64,000 bases of DNA, taken from NCBI GenBank assembly GCA_015179045.1, contig WHUZ01000060.1, forward strand, positions 124,001 through 188,000, given 5' to 3'. Below are positions 44,289 through 55,685 of the stretch, in pieces. The notes below the pieces were generated by a model. The model did not search any database. It was not told the origin of the DNA and saw only the letters and a program-made list of their open reading frames with translations. The position numbers were made by a program, and so were the translations under genes. The DNA comes from Kalaharituber pfeilii (taxonomy: Eukaryota; Ascomycota; Pezizomycetes; Pezizales; Pezizaceae). Within the stretch, counting starts at the first letter, position 1; each line of letters opens with the position of its first letter.

Positions 44289-44377
44289 TACTGGCTAGTA
44301 AAATATGTATTCGGACATAGCGCATAATGTACTCTACATTAGTACTCCTGTCCGAATACATATTTTACTGGCTAGTA
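44289..44377. mobile_element. Short MITE with perfect inverted ends and 12-bp direct flanks
   Basis: TAAAATATGTATTCGGACA (44299-44317) and its exact reverse complement (44349-44367) frame a 31-bp loop. The word TACTGGCTAGTA occurs directly repeated at both outer edges (44289-44300 and 44366-44377), partly overlapping the arms. A 9-10-bp target duplication would fit a Mutator-like MITE; the class is a guess. Confidence 0.7.
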
Positions 44378-44479
44378 GAAACTTGCCAAGCTGTCGAGTG
44401 CTACTATTAAAAACATTGATGGCATTGAACACAGGAGTCTGTGCATTTTTGCTGGCTTTGACAGCTGCAGGTCTTCTCC

Positions 44480-47230
44480 CAATGCAACTTACAGTACAGC
44501 TTGGCACATACGGAAGTGTGTTCGGCATGGATGTCACAGGATCATCATGTCGCACAAGGCTGAGGGGCTGAAGATCAATGTCATGAAGGTCTACATGGTG
44601 AGACACAAGTGTTTACGTCATAGATGTAACTCGACCCATAAGGAGGGGACCTTATCCATAAGGAGGGGACCTTATCGTAATTCTCAAGACTATAATTAAT
44701 TTTATCGTAACATCACATAGCTCAATTAACTTACCGAACACATTGCGCACGGAAGTTACCCATTTTTACTTTCCACGCTTCTATCCAACATGACTCTTGA
44801 TGAGCAAGACGTGCAAGTTCAATTACACGCCGACAAACATCTCGCGACAGGCAAGCTCTTTACAACGAACAAATGTCGCCACCGCTGCGACTCCCCATGA
44901 ATTCAGAGCAGGTCGAAGGACCACCTCAGACATGCGGCGGCAATTAACCGATACCATCACTGAACTCCGAGGGCAGCTGTTAAGCCTTGGACAGGCTCAA
45001 CAGCAACCACCAAGAGCCCTACTCCAATAAAAGCCCAACAAGACAGTTAGCTTGTCGTGGCTACCGACATTCGATCGCAAACCGGGCCATGAGGACCTCG
45101 ATCGTAAATCGAAGGATATAAATTGGGATCCGCCTCCAGCATACAAGCTCGATCACCACATTTTTTACGGAAGCCAAAGCTGCGAACCGATATGCACAAT
45201 CCCCGGCGGCGGAGGTCCTTGGCCCGATCTTTGCGAAAATACCAAACCGGAACTTTATGCTGGTACCATGATCCCGGGAAAAGAATTACCGAGAGTGGAA
45301 GGCGGCAGCTATCAAAATATGGTTGAAACAAGAAGGATGCGGGCCAAGAGGAAAATCAGCCTTCGGAGGAGAGCCACCACTGCATCCTCAAATCGATCGA
45401 CATAGGACACGGCAGAGGATGCATCGCAAGACGAAAGCAGAGTCTATATACCAAAGGAAGACAAGCACAAAAGAATGACGGAAGGAAGATGCATTAAGTG
45501 TGGAGCAACAAGACTTCATGGCAGGGAATGCAGGACTAGGTATCAACTAATGGCGCTGGCAAAAACTCCTAAAAACTGAACCATACGTGAGAGACGGATC
45601 GAAAACGGAAACGAACCGATATACCAGTCACTAGACGAAACCGAACCAAGACAAGACAACTCCGTATATATTACCGCCGCCTCCGACACCGACACTACCA
45701 ATCAATCGGGAAAACGAGTGAGGAGTGGAAGATTGACTTTCGGACATACACCCCTATTGTCGGTAATCATGGAGATGCGTGAAGGACTGCACACGAGGCA
45801 GTAATCGATACTGGGGCATCGGTCCCTGTGGCAGATGGTAGTAAGTCATCGGATATAAGTAGAAGAGATATGGTAATCGCATTGTCATAGCTGCAGATGA
45901 ATTGGGAGATGGTGGAAGTACGGCGAATTCTAAATCAGAAAAATGGACCCAAGGACCCCGGTAAGAGCACCATGGTGAGTATACTGACTGGGGAGAGGAT
46001 AAAATTCTTCTGATATAGATGCCGCTACCAGCTACACTGGCTTTACTCGTGTATTCTCTACCGAGCGAGCAAGAAGATTACCCTCCATCGGAAATGGGGT
46101 CACGAGATTATTCTTAAAGACCCGCATGTAGAAGGTCCCGACGGACGAGCATACAAGACTACCGGGGAGGGGTTCGCACGATATCTTGTACTGGTAGCTA
46201 CAAATTTTCATGCACATCGCATGTTTGTCTATGCGATATATGACGACTTCACGGCCTACCGGACATCACCTCAAACTGAAATCCACAATTCCGCATCATC
46301 CACAGGCTTGCACAGGCTTAGCGAATGGGTGATCGAAGCGTTGAAGCAGTTTCTGCGAATATATTGCCACAACCCGCAGAAGCGATCAGCAATCTACTTG
46401 GAGGAGTCAAAACAATTTTAGACTGACTACTTTGCTCATTGGTCCATACACGGTCCACTAGGGAGATAAATCGACATTGCCTACGAGCTCGATATGCCGT
46501 CCCATATACGCCTTCTAGAATGTTCGACGAGCAAGATTGCGAACTGTTCTGTGGTAGCACATGTGCCGGGAGAGGGGGGGATAACGAGCATATGATGCAG
46601 GGTTTGGTGCTGAGGGGTGAGACGTGGGAAAAACAATTTGAAAAATTGCAGGCACTATTGGAATTGAAGTTTAATAGGGAGGACCCGCAGGAGCTGTTAA
46701 ATCCAGTATTTACCCTGCAGTGATACCAGTTTTATTAGATGAAGGAAACGGATATTGGTGGGTTGAGTAGGGTTTACAGGTACACCGCCACCCATCACCC
46801 TGAGAAACAGACCGCTAATGAACAAAAGGGACCTTTTATGAAGTGGTAAGCTGACCAGGGTGTCAGTTGTAGGAACGGGGGTAATGTCATGACATAATGA
46901 AGGCCTACCGAAGATGGGATCCTCCTGGAGAAAGATGTGAGGCTGACGGTGATCAAGCGCTAGCTGCCGCAGCTTTCTACAATACAAGTTGGGATGGAGG
47001 CATGTCATAAGAGTTCAGCGTGGATGTTACAGAGTCTGCATACATTGTCATGTTATAGATGGGCTGAGGGACTGAAGATCAACGTCATGTTAGAGGGGGG
47101 TGTAGGCTCAACATCATAGATGTAACTAGAGAATATATAAGGAACTGGTTTGTAGTCTATGGAAGGATCCCAGGAGGAACAAATCCTCAAGACTCTGTTT
47201 TTCGAAGTTACCCATCATCTATACCAGTAC
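44480..47230 (+). mobile_element. Degenerate LTR retrotransposon (Ty3-like gag-pro traces)
   Basis: Two diverged direct repeats of roughly 200-290 bp frame it: 44480-44770 and 46975-47230, sharing GCATGGATGTCACAG/GCGTGGATGTTACAG, CTGAAGATCAATGTCATG/CTGAAGATCAACGTCATG, CATAGATGTAACT and GAAGTTACCCAT. Inside, 44797-45405 holds Gag-like frames, about 45505-45560 a zinc-knuckle trace (CIKCGATRLHGREC), and about 45800-45840 the retroviral-type aspartic protease signature AVIDTGASVPVA. Around 46320-46420 a stretch (ALKQFLRIYCHNPQ) may be an integrase remnant. Many stops and frameshifts make it dead. The coding order gag-protease suggests Ty3 or a relative. Confidence 0.7.
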
Positions 47231-47925
47231 TTATCGTAGAACCCGTAGCATCCTGGTGAAGAGCAAAATAATCAACCTGAGGGTCAAAGTTAGTCTAATC
47301 AGAAGTCAGATATCAATTCACTTTGCTACTATGAACTGTCCATGATGATCGTCATAAGTTCCACAGGGCTGTGCACGAGTAAATGAACAAAAGAAACGAG
47401 GGAAAAAAAGAGTAATAATCCTGTAGATACTTGTATATAGATATAGATAATATTCAGTAACTCGTCATATTGATTGCTCGGCCAGCCAGTTCAGCAATTC
47501 GTGAATTATTGAAGTAGATGAGCTACCAATTCATCAAATTTCTCAAATCATTCAGCCAGTGACTGCATCCTTGCGCTGTTGGCGGATAGTTCGAACTATC
47601 CAGCAATTCATACGATTCAGCGATATTGGTAAATCTTGGTGAATAGCTAATATCACTGTATCGAACGGAACATATACTACTCAACGAAGCTGGCTATGAC
47701 ACAAACTATCCACTTTCAAGCATAAGTTTGTCAGCAGAAAATCAACTTTGTCTATATATGCTATATAGTGTCTTCCTAGGTAAATATAACAAAAACCAGC
47801 ACAATGTGAAAGGGAAAAATAATAAGGTAAATTATAGTTACATAACAAAGGCTCAGGAAAATAACCATTAGGATGCAAATTGCTAATTACCGAAACCGAC
47901 TACCCCCTCAAGATTCTATTAGCGA
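47231..47925. other. Spacer and conserved 3' flank of ANK8
   Basis: No gene. From 47460 to 47660 the word CAGCAATTC and relatives recur in a loose, AT-rich repeat like that in other array spacers. From about 47690 to 47925 the conserved 3' flank is present, diverged. Confidence 0.4.
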
Positions 47926-50014
47926 TTAATCAGTACCATTCTGCTGGTGGAGCGGTCCTCTGGCCTGCTCTTCAGGTGAATGTTGTGGCCAGAGATATAT
48001 TGCCACCTCACGAGTACTATAATACCGTGCCATATCATAGGGTGTTCGTCCATCAGTATTCTTAATGTTTACCGATGCGCCATGCTCAACCAATATCTTC
48101 GTAAGCATGAGAGAATGGGTGCTGAGATGGAGGGGGGTGTAGCCTCTCATGTTAACCTCGTTGATGAGCTTCCCTGCTCCTCCCTCCAGGATTTCTGTTA
48201 ACATCTCGGGATCGCCCCATGTAACCGCGCAATGTATTACTGTCCACTGGTCCCTCTCTCGTGCAAAAAGATTCGCCCCCTTCTCAATCAAGAGCCTTGC
48301 AATTTCTGTTTTACCGCAGTATAGTGACCGGAGCAAAGGTGTCATGTTGCACACATCCCATGGTGCCTCGATATCCGCTCCCATTGTGATCAGCAATCGC
48401 ACCACAGTCTCACAGTGGCTTTCTTTCAGTGCAGTATGGATGCAGCTAGTAAGGTTGATCAGAGGAGAAATTGAAGCTATTGCTCCCTCACTTGCTCCTC
48501 TCTCCAAGAGTAATTTGCAGATGTCTTCTCGGCACATATATGCGGCATAAGCAAGTGGTGTTAGGCCATTTGAATCCCGTTCCTCTATATCAGCTCCTAA
48601 TGCAAGTAGGGTTCGAATGACACTCGCGTTTCCCCCTTCAATTGCATCATGGATTATCCCTTGCATGCTTGCTCCTCTCTCTAACAGTAATTTGCAGATT
48701 CTTTCACAACCCATATGTGCAGCATAAGCAAGTGGCGTTTGGCCATTTGAATCCCTCTCCTCTATATCTGCCCCTAAAGCAACCAGAGTTCGAACAATGT
48801 TCTCATTACCCTGACGAATAGCATAGTGGATACCCCCTCGAGAAGACCATTTTAGATTCACTTTTCTGAGCGCTCTTTGGTGACCAACAGTTGAAGGAAG
48901 AGGCGATTGAATTTGGTAGGGTCGTGGGTCCCAGAGATCAGATAAGCAAATGGGCAGCTCAATCACCGAGATCTCCGAAATCGAGAGATCACCCAAGCTC
49001 ATATTTGAAAGCGTCGACCAGCTACAACCTCTTATAAAGCTACTTCTCGAGAATGTGGAGTAACAATCATTGCTCATCCAATTCCGGATTCGCTTGTAAG
49101 GCCTTGAATGTTTCAATTCATCAGTAAACGACGGTAGTACTAACCGCATGGATTGCAAGGATAATGTGCTACGAGATGTTGCTGCTGTTTTGAATGATGT
49201 AGCGTCATCATTGTCAACAAGGATCTGGTCGACTTTAACTGTGGATGATGAGATCTTCAAATCAGTTCTGGTGGGTGGTATGCTTTGAACTTTAGGTTGA
49301 ATATTGAGTGCTGAAGGCTCGATTTGATCACTTAGAGAATGGTGATGGTCAATAAGTTCTCGCAACTGAATTGAGATTGCATGATTGGATTGTAATATTT
49401 GACAAACAGCTTCGTGCAATTTCCCAAAATTCTCAGAGGCCTCTGCTGTGGTATGACTACACAAGGGGTCAGTTTAAATTTTTGCCTGCATCCCCAAAAG
49501 ATGATAGAGGTAATGCTTTAAACTTCTTAACTTACCATTGAATAATCCCCAACATCAAATTCAAACTCAACTTGTGCCGCTGAAGGTCCTCAATAAAGAC
49601 TGCAACTTCTGCTTCCTTCCACAGTGCCCATTTAATCCTCTCAATCAAGACGCTTGCTTTGTTGGCTGGAGATTGCGTGCAGCTTGGATCACTAATCCCC
49701 ACCATCTCACTCAGATACTTGTCCAGGTTGGAAGCAATCAAAACACATCCACTCAAAATTGTGACAAGGTGATCAATAGACAGCATTTTTAATCTGCTAT
49801 GACTGGAAACTTTTGTTGTCCCAAGAACAAACTGCTGAACCTGGCAGAAGATGATACTCATATGTTGCATTTCTCTCATTAGGTGGTTGATGGACTCTGA
49901 TGCATGCTTTACTCGCACTCCGCAATTATAGAGATCATTCAGCATGCTTAAAATCTTTGTTGAGATTGCAATGAGACCAGCAACTGAGGTGACTATAGAC
50001 AATGGATCGGACAT
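47926..50014 (-). CDS. ANK8: PigL_N/HeLo-like domain, linker, ankyrin repeats
   Basis: Exon 1 is 50014-49536 and exon 2 is 49456-47926 (79-nt intron, donor CAATG/GTAAGT, branch point CTGACC, acceptor TGTAG/T), giving 669 residues. The N-domain is at 1-159 (MSDPLSIVTSVAGLI), a heptad-like helical segment follows (ENFGKLHEAVCQIL), then one SFKTAATS module, the conserved SNMSLGDLSISEIS hinge, two ankyrin pairs (177-bp repeats) and the fixed tail ending LHQQNGTD. It has a consensus donor and no lesion, so it is one of the best candidates for a working copy. Confidence 0.87.
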
Positions 50015-50175
50015 TGCTTTGGGGCTTGTAGGACATATAGGATAGTTGAGCAGACTCAGGAATGTGACTTAGCTGTAGTCCTGGGAATTAAAGCTTAAAA
50101 TCACAGTGCTGGTGGTGGGAAAGCTAGACCGGTGTGAAGCAATTCCTAAATGGTGTTTGGATTGTTCCGATCCTC
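50015..50175 (-). promoter_or_regulatory. Conserved 5' flank of ANK8
   Basis: Diverged family words are present upstream of the ATG: GGGAATTAAAGCTTAAAATC, then AGCTAGACCGGTGTGAAGC and TAAATGGTGTTTGG. ANK9 has the same arrangement. Confidence 0.45.
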
Positions 50176-52210
50176 AAACCTCTGGTCATGAGGCAGGCCC
50201 ATATAAAATGTATTACTGTGAAGAGTATCCCCAGACCAGCGCGCTATCCCTTGCAGTAGCGAGGCATGCATCCCGGTGGACTCCCTGCCCCCCGCCCCCC
50301 CCCGCCCCCCGTAACTTTTGAGTATAGTACCTTTCCAACAAAAATCCCCTGAAAATCAATAAAATAGCAAAAAGAATTATAACGGAATAATGGGACATCA
50401 AGAATAGACATCAGAATATCCAGACCCTTGTTCAGAATTTAAAAAGGAGCTTGTTGGGTGAGTTACGTTTTCGGGAGGGGTCCCCGCGGATGTACAGTAT
50501 GTCTCGCAACCCTCAGGGATAGCACTCTCGCCTCATCCTCGCTTTTGCGCAATGCAGTAGCTAGCCAGCCCGTTATCTCGGTTTTGACCAACGCGCGCTA
50601 ATAAGCGGGCACCGATCCCTTGGGTAGCTGAAACGTCGGGATGTCTCCGTACAGTCATACATTCCGCGCAAATTGTCCGGAGATATCCCGATGAAACCTC
50701 TCCTAATTCGATGCCAGTAGCGCTCACGAACGAATTTGCGCAATCATTGAACGGAATTGTCCAGGTATCATAGTGTTTTGTGATAATTTGGGTAAAGTTG
50801 ATTGCAGATTGTGGTTAACCCAACTGGAATCGAGTTAGGTGAGGTTTCACCCACGTTGACCCCGTAGATAATAAGGTTGAACGGTTGCGCCATTGCAAGT
50901 AGTTTCCGCCAATTGGGAGCTGCAGCTTGGTATAGAGAATTGTTGATCCTTGAACGTTATAAATATAGGCTAGTAAGGTATTTATATTTTCTATAGCTAC
51001 ATAGTCTGTAGTTCTCAAAGCTATGGGAGGAACAGGTTTTGTTGCCGCATACTTCAACAGCACTTTGCAGAAAGTTTTTGTGAATAATATAGTACTTAAG
51101 GAGTGATAATTCCAGAGTGCCTTGCAGTGGAGCCTGGCCCATTTCCAGCTGGACAATGTGATTGGAACAAGTACTGGCTCTGTCGATCGTTTTATCTACA
51201 ACGTAGTCTACCGGGATATTGCGCATTTCCCGAATGCTAGGGCAAAAAAATTCCTGTGAGTGCAAATAATAGCCCTCAAGTGAGTTCAAATTGAAGCCAG
51301 AGCATGGCAGAATATAGTGAATTATCTTCCGCATATTTGTTGAACCAAGTTTTAGTCTATCAGTACTGATCTATTTGGTATATACCAAATTCTATGGTGG
51401 ACACACTCTGAGCTGCCAGGCGTGGCTGATCCTAACTGAGATGTTACTCATCTTGATTTATACTCTATTACCTATGCTGAAGAAGTATAGCAAGTTTGGT
51501 GGTGTCATGGGGCCACCACGACCGTAGGGTGAGCTGCCTGCATATGTCCGATATGCAGCATCGCATGCACGCACTATGCAACGGCTATAAATGCGTCACC
51601 ATTGTGCGTGCTACATGAGCCTCTCGAACTTTTAGGTTAATACTTACGAGAGTGAAACTGTCATATTGAAGGGTACATTTGACGCTCATGCAGGTACATA
51701 GTAATATTGGGCTGTTATGCAGTGCAAAATATGTATAGAGTCTATCTAAAGCTACAAAATATAAAGGAGACTGTGTATAGGAGGATATTTTCTAAACGGC
51801 TGGCAGTACTGGCTAATGGAATTGGGCAGTTGAAAACTAAAGTTTGTGATGCTGCATATCTGACATATGCAGGCTCTCAGCCCTTTTTTCCTCGTAATGG
51901 ACTGCCCAGGGTGCTCGTTAACCACTGAACTCCGGTATGATACGCATCCAAAGAATACCACTCAATGGAATCCACTCGCTATAAAACAAACCGCCCACTA
52001 TCAAGGTATACCAGTAATGTTGCTAGCAGACAAACTCTATCCATCTATACCACTGCACAATATCCTCTAGGAAAACAGGACAAAATAAATATACCATGAA
52101 AGGAAAGAAAATGAAAAAGGGAGAGACATTAGTTACTAATACAAATGCCAAGGAAGAAAACTAGCAAGACGGAATTAAAAAAAAAAAAAAACCTGACCGT
52201 TAGAGAATAA
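50176..52210. other. Spacer between ANK8 and ANK9
   Basis: No gene is supported. It contains a C-run at 50284-50310, a block at 50330-50510 resembling the interior of the MITE at 59128-59455 (GGGGTCCCCGCGGATG against GGGGTCCTCGCGGATGC), a short stretch at 51205-51245 whose reverse complement resembles 59040-59075 (GCAATATCCCGGTA), and from about 51880 to 52200 the 3' flank shared with ANK10 (CATCCAAAGAATACCACTCA). The A-run at 52176-52190 is within this flank. Confidence 0.4.
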
Positions 52211-54365
52211 TCACCCCCATTCTGCTGGTGGAGGAGTCTTCTGGGCCTGCTCATCGGGTGAAAGTTTCGACCAGAGATATATCGCCACTTCGTGAATACC
52301 ATAGCCCATTGCCTTATCGTACGGTGTTGCTCTGTCCTGGTCTGAAATGTTTGGGGATGCACCATGTTCAATCAATATTTTTGTAGGTGTGAGAGAGTGG
52401 ATGCCGGTGTACATGTGGAGCGGGGTGGAACATCCCACTTTGGGCTCATTGATGAGCTTTGATGCTCCTCGCTCCAGGATGTCTGTCAACATCTCGGGAT
52501 CCTTTCCTTGAACTGCACAATGTACTACTGTCCACTGGTCATCATCTCGTGCAAAAAGGTCTGCTCCCTTCTCAATCAAGAGCCTAGCAATTGCTGTCTT
52601 GCCATAAAATAGTGCCCGGAGCAAAGGTGTCATATTCCACACAGTCCATCGATCCTCGATGTCTGCACCCATCATGATCAACAATCGTACCATGGTGCGG
52701 CAGTGGTTTTCTTTCAGTGCATTATGGATGCAGCCAGTAAGATTGATCAGAGGAGTAATAGAAGCTATTGCTCCCTCACTTGCTCCTCTCTCTAGGAGTA
52801 ATTTGCAGAACATATATGCAGCATGAGCAAGTGGTGTTAGGCCGTTTGAATCCTTTTCCTCTATATCCGCTCCTAATGCAAGCAGGGTTTGAATGACATT
52901 CTTGTTTCCCCCTTGAATGGCATCATGGATTATCCCTTTCATGCTTGCTCCTCTCTCCACCAGTAATTTGCAAATTCCTTCATGAGCCATATATGCAGCA
53001 TAAGCAAGTGGTGTTTGACCATTTAAATCCCTCTCCTCTATATCTACCCCCAAAGCAACCAGAGTTCGAAGAACATTCTCGTTTCCCTGGCGAATAGCAT
53101 AGTGAATACCCCCTCGAGAGGACCATTTTAAATTCAATTTTTGGAGTGATCTGTGATTACCAACAGCTGAAGGAAGAGGAACATGACCTCGGTAGGGTTG
53201 TGAGTGCCAAAGATCAGATAAGGAAATAGGCAATACAATTACTGAAATTTCTGATATCGAGTTGAGATCACCCAAGCTCATGTTCGAAAGCATTGACCAG
53301 CTACAACCTCTTGTAGAGCTAGTGCTAGAGAATGTGGAGTAAGAATCATCACTGATGCCCCATTTCTGAATTCGCTTGTAAGGTCTCGAATTTCTCAGTT
53401 CGTCCATAAATGGTGCTAGCGTTAACTGCATGGGCCGCATGGAGCGCATGGATCGCATGGATGGCAAGGATGATTTGCTATAAGATGTTGCTGCTGTTCT
53501 GAATGATGCATCATCATCATCATCAGGGGCCTGGTCATCCTTAATTGTCGATGATGGTATCTTGAAATTGGCTTCTTCAGGTAGTATGCTTGCAACCTCA
53601 AGTTGATTATTGACTGTTGAAGGCTCAACTTGATCATTTATTAGAAGATCGTAACGGCTGATGAGTTCTCGCAACTGGATTGAGATTGCATGATTGGATT
53701 CTAAAATTTGGGAAACTGATTCATGCAATTTCTCAAGGTTTCTAGACGCCTCTGCAGTGGTATGGCTATGGAAGAGGTCAGTTTTCTGCAATTCCCACTT
53801 ACTAGTACCACCACCACCGCCGCCGCCGCCGCCGCCGCCGCCGTCGCCACCACAAAAGGTGCAAAGGTCTTGTAGGCCTCTTAACTTACCATTGAATAAT
53901 CCCCAACATCAGGTTCAAGCTCAACTTGTGCCGCTGCAGGTCCTCAATAAAGACAACAACTTCCGCCTCCTTCCACAATGCCCATTTAATCCGCTCAAAC
54001 AAAAGGCTTGGTTTGTTGGCTGGGGACTGTATGCAGCTTGGATCACTAATCCCCACCACCTTACTCAAATACTTGTCCAGGTTGGAAGCAATCAAAACAC
54101 ATCCACTCAAAGTTGTGGCAAGGTGATAAATAGACAACATCTTTAATCTGCTTTGGTTTGCTTTAGCTGCCCCAGCAATAAACAGTTGAACCTGGCAGAA
54201 GATGACATTCATATCTTGCATTTCTTTCATGAGGTAGCTGATGGATTCTGGTGCCTGCTTCGCTCGCATTCCACAATCATAGAGATCCTTCAGCATGCTT
54301 AGAATCTTGGCTGAGATTGAAACGAGACCGGCAACTGAAGCAACTATGGACAGTGGATCGGACAT
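52211..54365 (-). CDS. ANK9: PigL_N/HeLo-like domain, linker, ankyrin repeats
   Basis: Exon 1 is 54365-53890 and exon 2 is 53765-52211, with a 124-nt intron (donor CAATG/GTAAGT, branch point CTGACC, acceptor CCATAG/C), giving 676 residues. The intron is longer than in sisters because of a (GGC)n/(GGT)n microsatellite. The N-domain is MSDPLSIVASVAGLV to LMLGIIQ. One SFRTAATS module is followed by SMRSMRSMRPMQ, then the hinge (SNMSLGDLNSISEIS), two ankyrin pairs and the fixed tail ending TPPPAEWG. In the second pair a 12-base deletion removes four residues (AAYM.FCKLLLERG), shortening one ankyrin repeat. Otherwise it is intact. Confidence 0.87.
53809..53862 (-). repeat. GGC/GGT trinucleotide repeat in the ANK9 intron
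   Basis: On the coding strand the intron contains a pure GGC run (about ten units) next to GGT units. Sister introns lack it. It accounts for the longer intron. Confidence 0.9.
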
Positions 54366-54530
54366 TGCTTTTGGATTACTTGGATGTTTAGATAGTTGAG
54401 CAGATTCTGGTACAGCGCATGTGAGTTCACTCCTAGGGGATTAAATCTCGAAACTCCAGCACCGGCGGCAGGAAGGCTAGCCTAGTGCGAAAGAATTCCT
54501 TAATGGTGTTTCAATTGTTCCGAAATTAAG
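54366..54530 (-). promoter_or_regulatory. Conserved 5' flank of ANK9
   Basis: Words shared with sisters include GGGGATTAAATCTCGAAACT, CCAGCACCGGCGGCAGG and TTAATGGTGTTTCAATTG. The stretch from 54531 to 55140 beyond it has no gene. Confidence 0.45.
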
Positions 54531-55149
54531 CCTCCGATATTGGGCCAATAAGACTGGTCGTCGACTAACTATCGTAAAAGAGTATGCTCTGCGGAGCAAG
54601 CAGTCCATAAGATCGCTTGGGAACAGGCTAAGTACAGTAATCCAGTCACGTTCGTTACCAAGGAGGCAAACAATGTCGCCTCCTCTCCGCTTTGCCCAAT
54701 GGGTAGGGAGCAAGCCTATTGTCTCAGTTTTGGCAATTATTATCATATAGTAAGGCTGAAAGGCTGTGGTATGATATTGCAAACAGTTCGTTCGATGACA
54801 AATTTAGAACAAAGAAAAATTAACCAAACTGTTTTGATTATGTAGCACTCCATGTCCTCGGGAAGCACAGAGTATGTAGGATGTATATGTGCCGGGCCAT
54901 TGGCACAAGCGTTCCAGTCACCCATGCTTTTGATATTTTTGAATCTTCATTTATACATCGGTAATTTAGTACAATTCTCAAAACTATAGAGGAGTGCAGT
55001 ACCTTCCATCACTTCTTGTGAATCTACCATGACATATCAGCTGCTTCGAGCCACTTGCGAACGTGAAATGGAAACTTTCAGATTCTCCCTACTTGACTCC
55101 CAATCCATATGTAGGAGTACTGCATAACCGATACTCAGCGAGCAAGCAC

Positions 55150-55231
55150 AATGCCCAATCAGCCATTACCGATCCTCAATAAACCCGCCGAATGCCCAAT
55201 CAGCCATTACCGATCCTCAACAAGCCCGCCG
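55150..55231 (+). repeat. Two tandem 41-bp repeats
   Basis: AATGCCCAATCAGCCATTAC plus 21 following bases (to CCCGCCG) occur twice in a row with two mismatches, followed by a partial third copy of the end (CCGATCCTCAGCAAGC). They lie about 450 bp upstream of the HET-like gene. Confidence 0.85.
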
Positions 55232-55580
55232 ATCCTCAGCAAGCTGCCGACCGGGATAGTTATCCCTATTCGTTTCCAATGAAGCCCGAGTGAACAATGC
55301 TGATGGTATGATGGATCGGCAACCGCCCTTGGGTTCTGAGACGTATCTCACCGTGCTCATGCTCATGCGTGTATTAAAATTGAACAGGCCAGATACGAGG
55401 TGCCCCTCAGTGCAGTGTGGCAGCTGTTTCATGGCTGGAATATATAGTGGCCTTTCTCTGTAAATTTGATTGCCATATTTCCTGCTACGTTAAACAATAA
55501 ATCATTGTCTAATTCCTTCGCTTCACAAACCTTCAAGGTCTTCACCACTTTCGGTGGTCTTACTCTGAATTGCACATTAT

Positions 55581-55588
55581 TATAAATG
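55581..55588 (+). promoter_or_regulatory. Possible TATA box of the HET-like gene
   Basis: TATAAATG within ATTATTATAAATGG lies 105 bp upstream of the chosen start codon, a normal distance for a fungal promoter with a short 5' UTR. Confidence 0.4.
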
Positions 55589-55685
55589 GAATTGGCACAT
55601 AATCTCTTCTAAACATGTATCTAGATAAGCGTGCAGTCCATGCAAAGTCGAGGGGGGTCGCGGAGGACATACTTCCGAATCCGCG

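Noticed and set aside
55150..55231. Two tandem repeats, or the minisatellites, as a CRISPR array
   Set aside because: There are no regular unique spacers between repeats, no cas genes, and the genome is eukaryotic.
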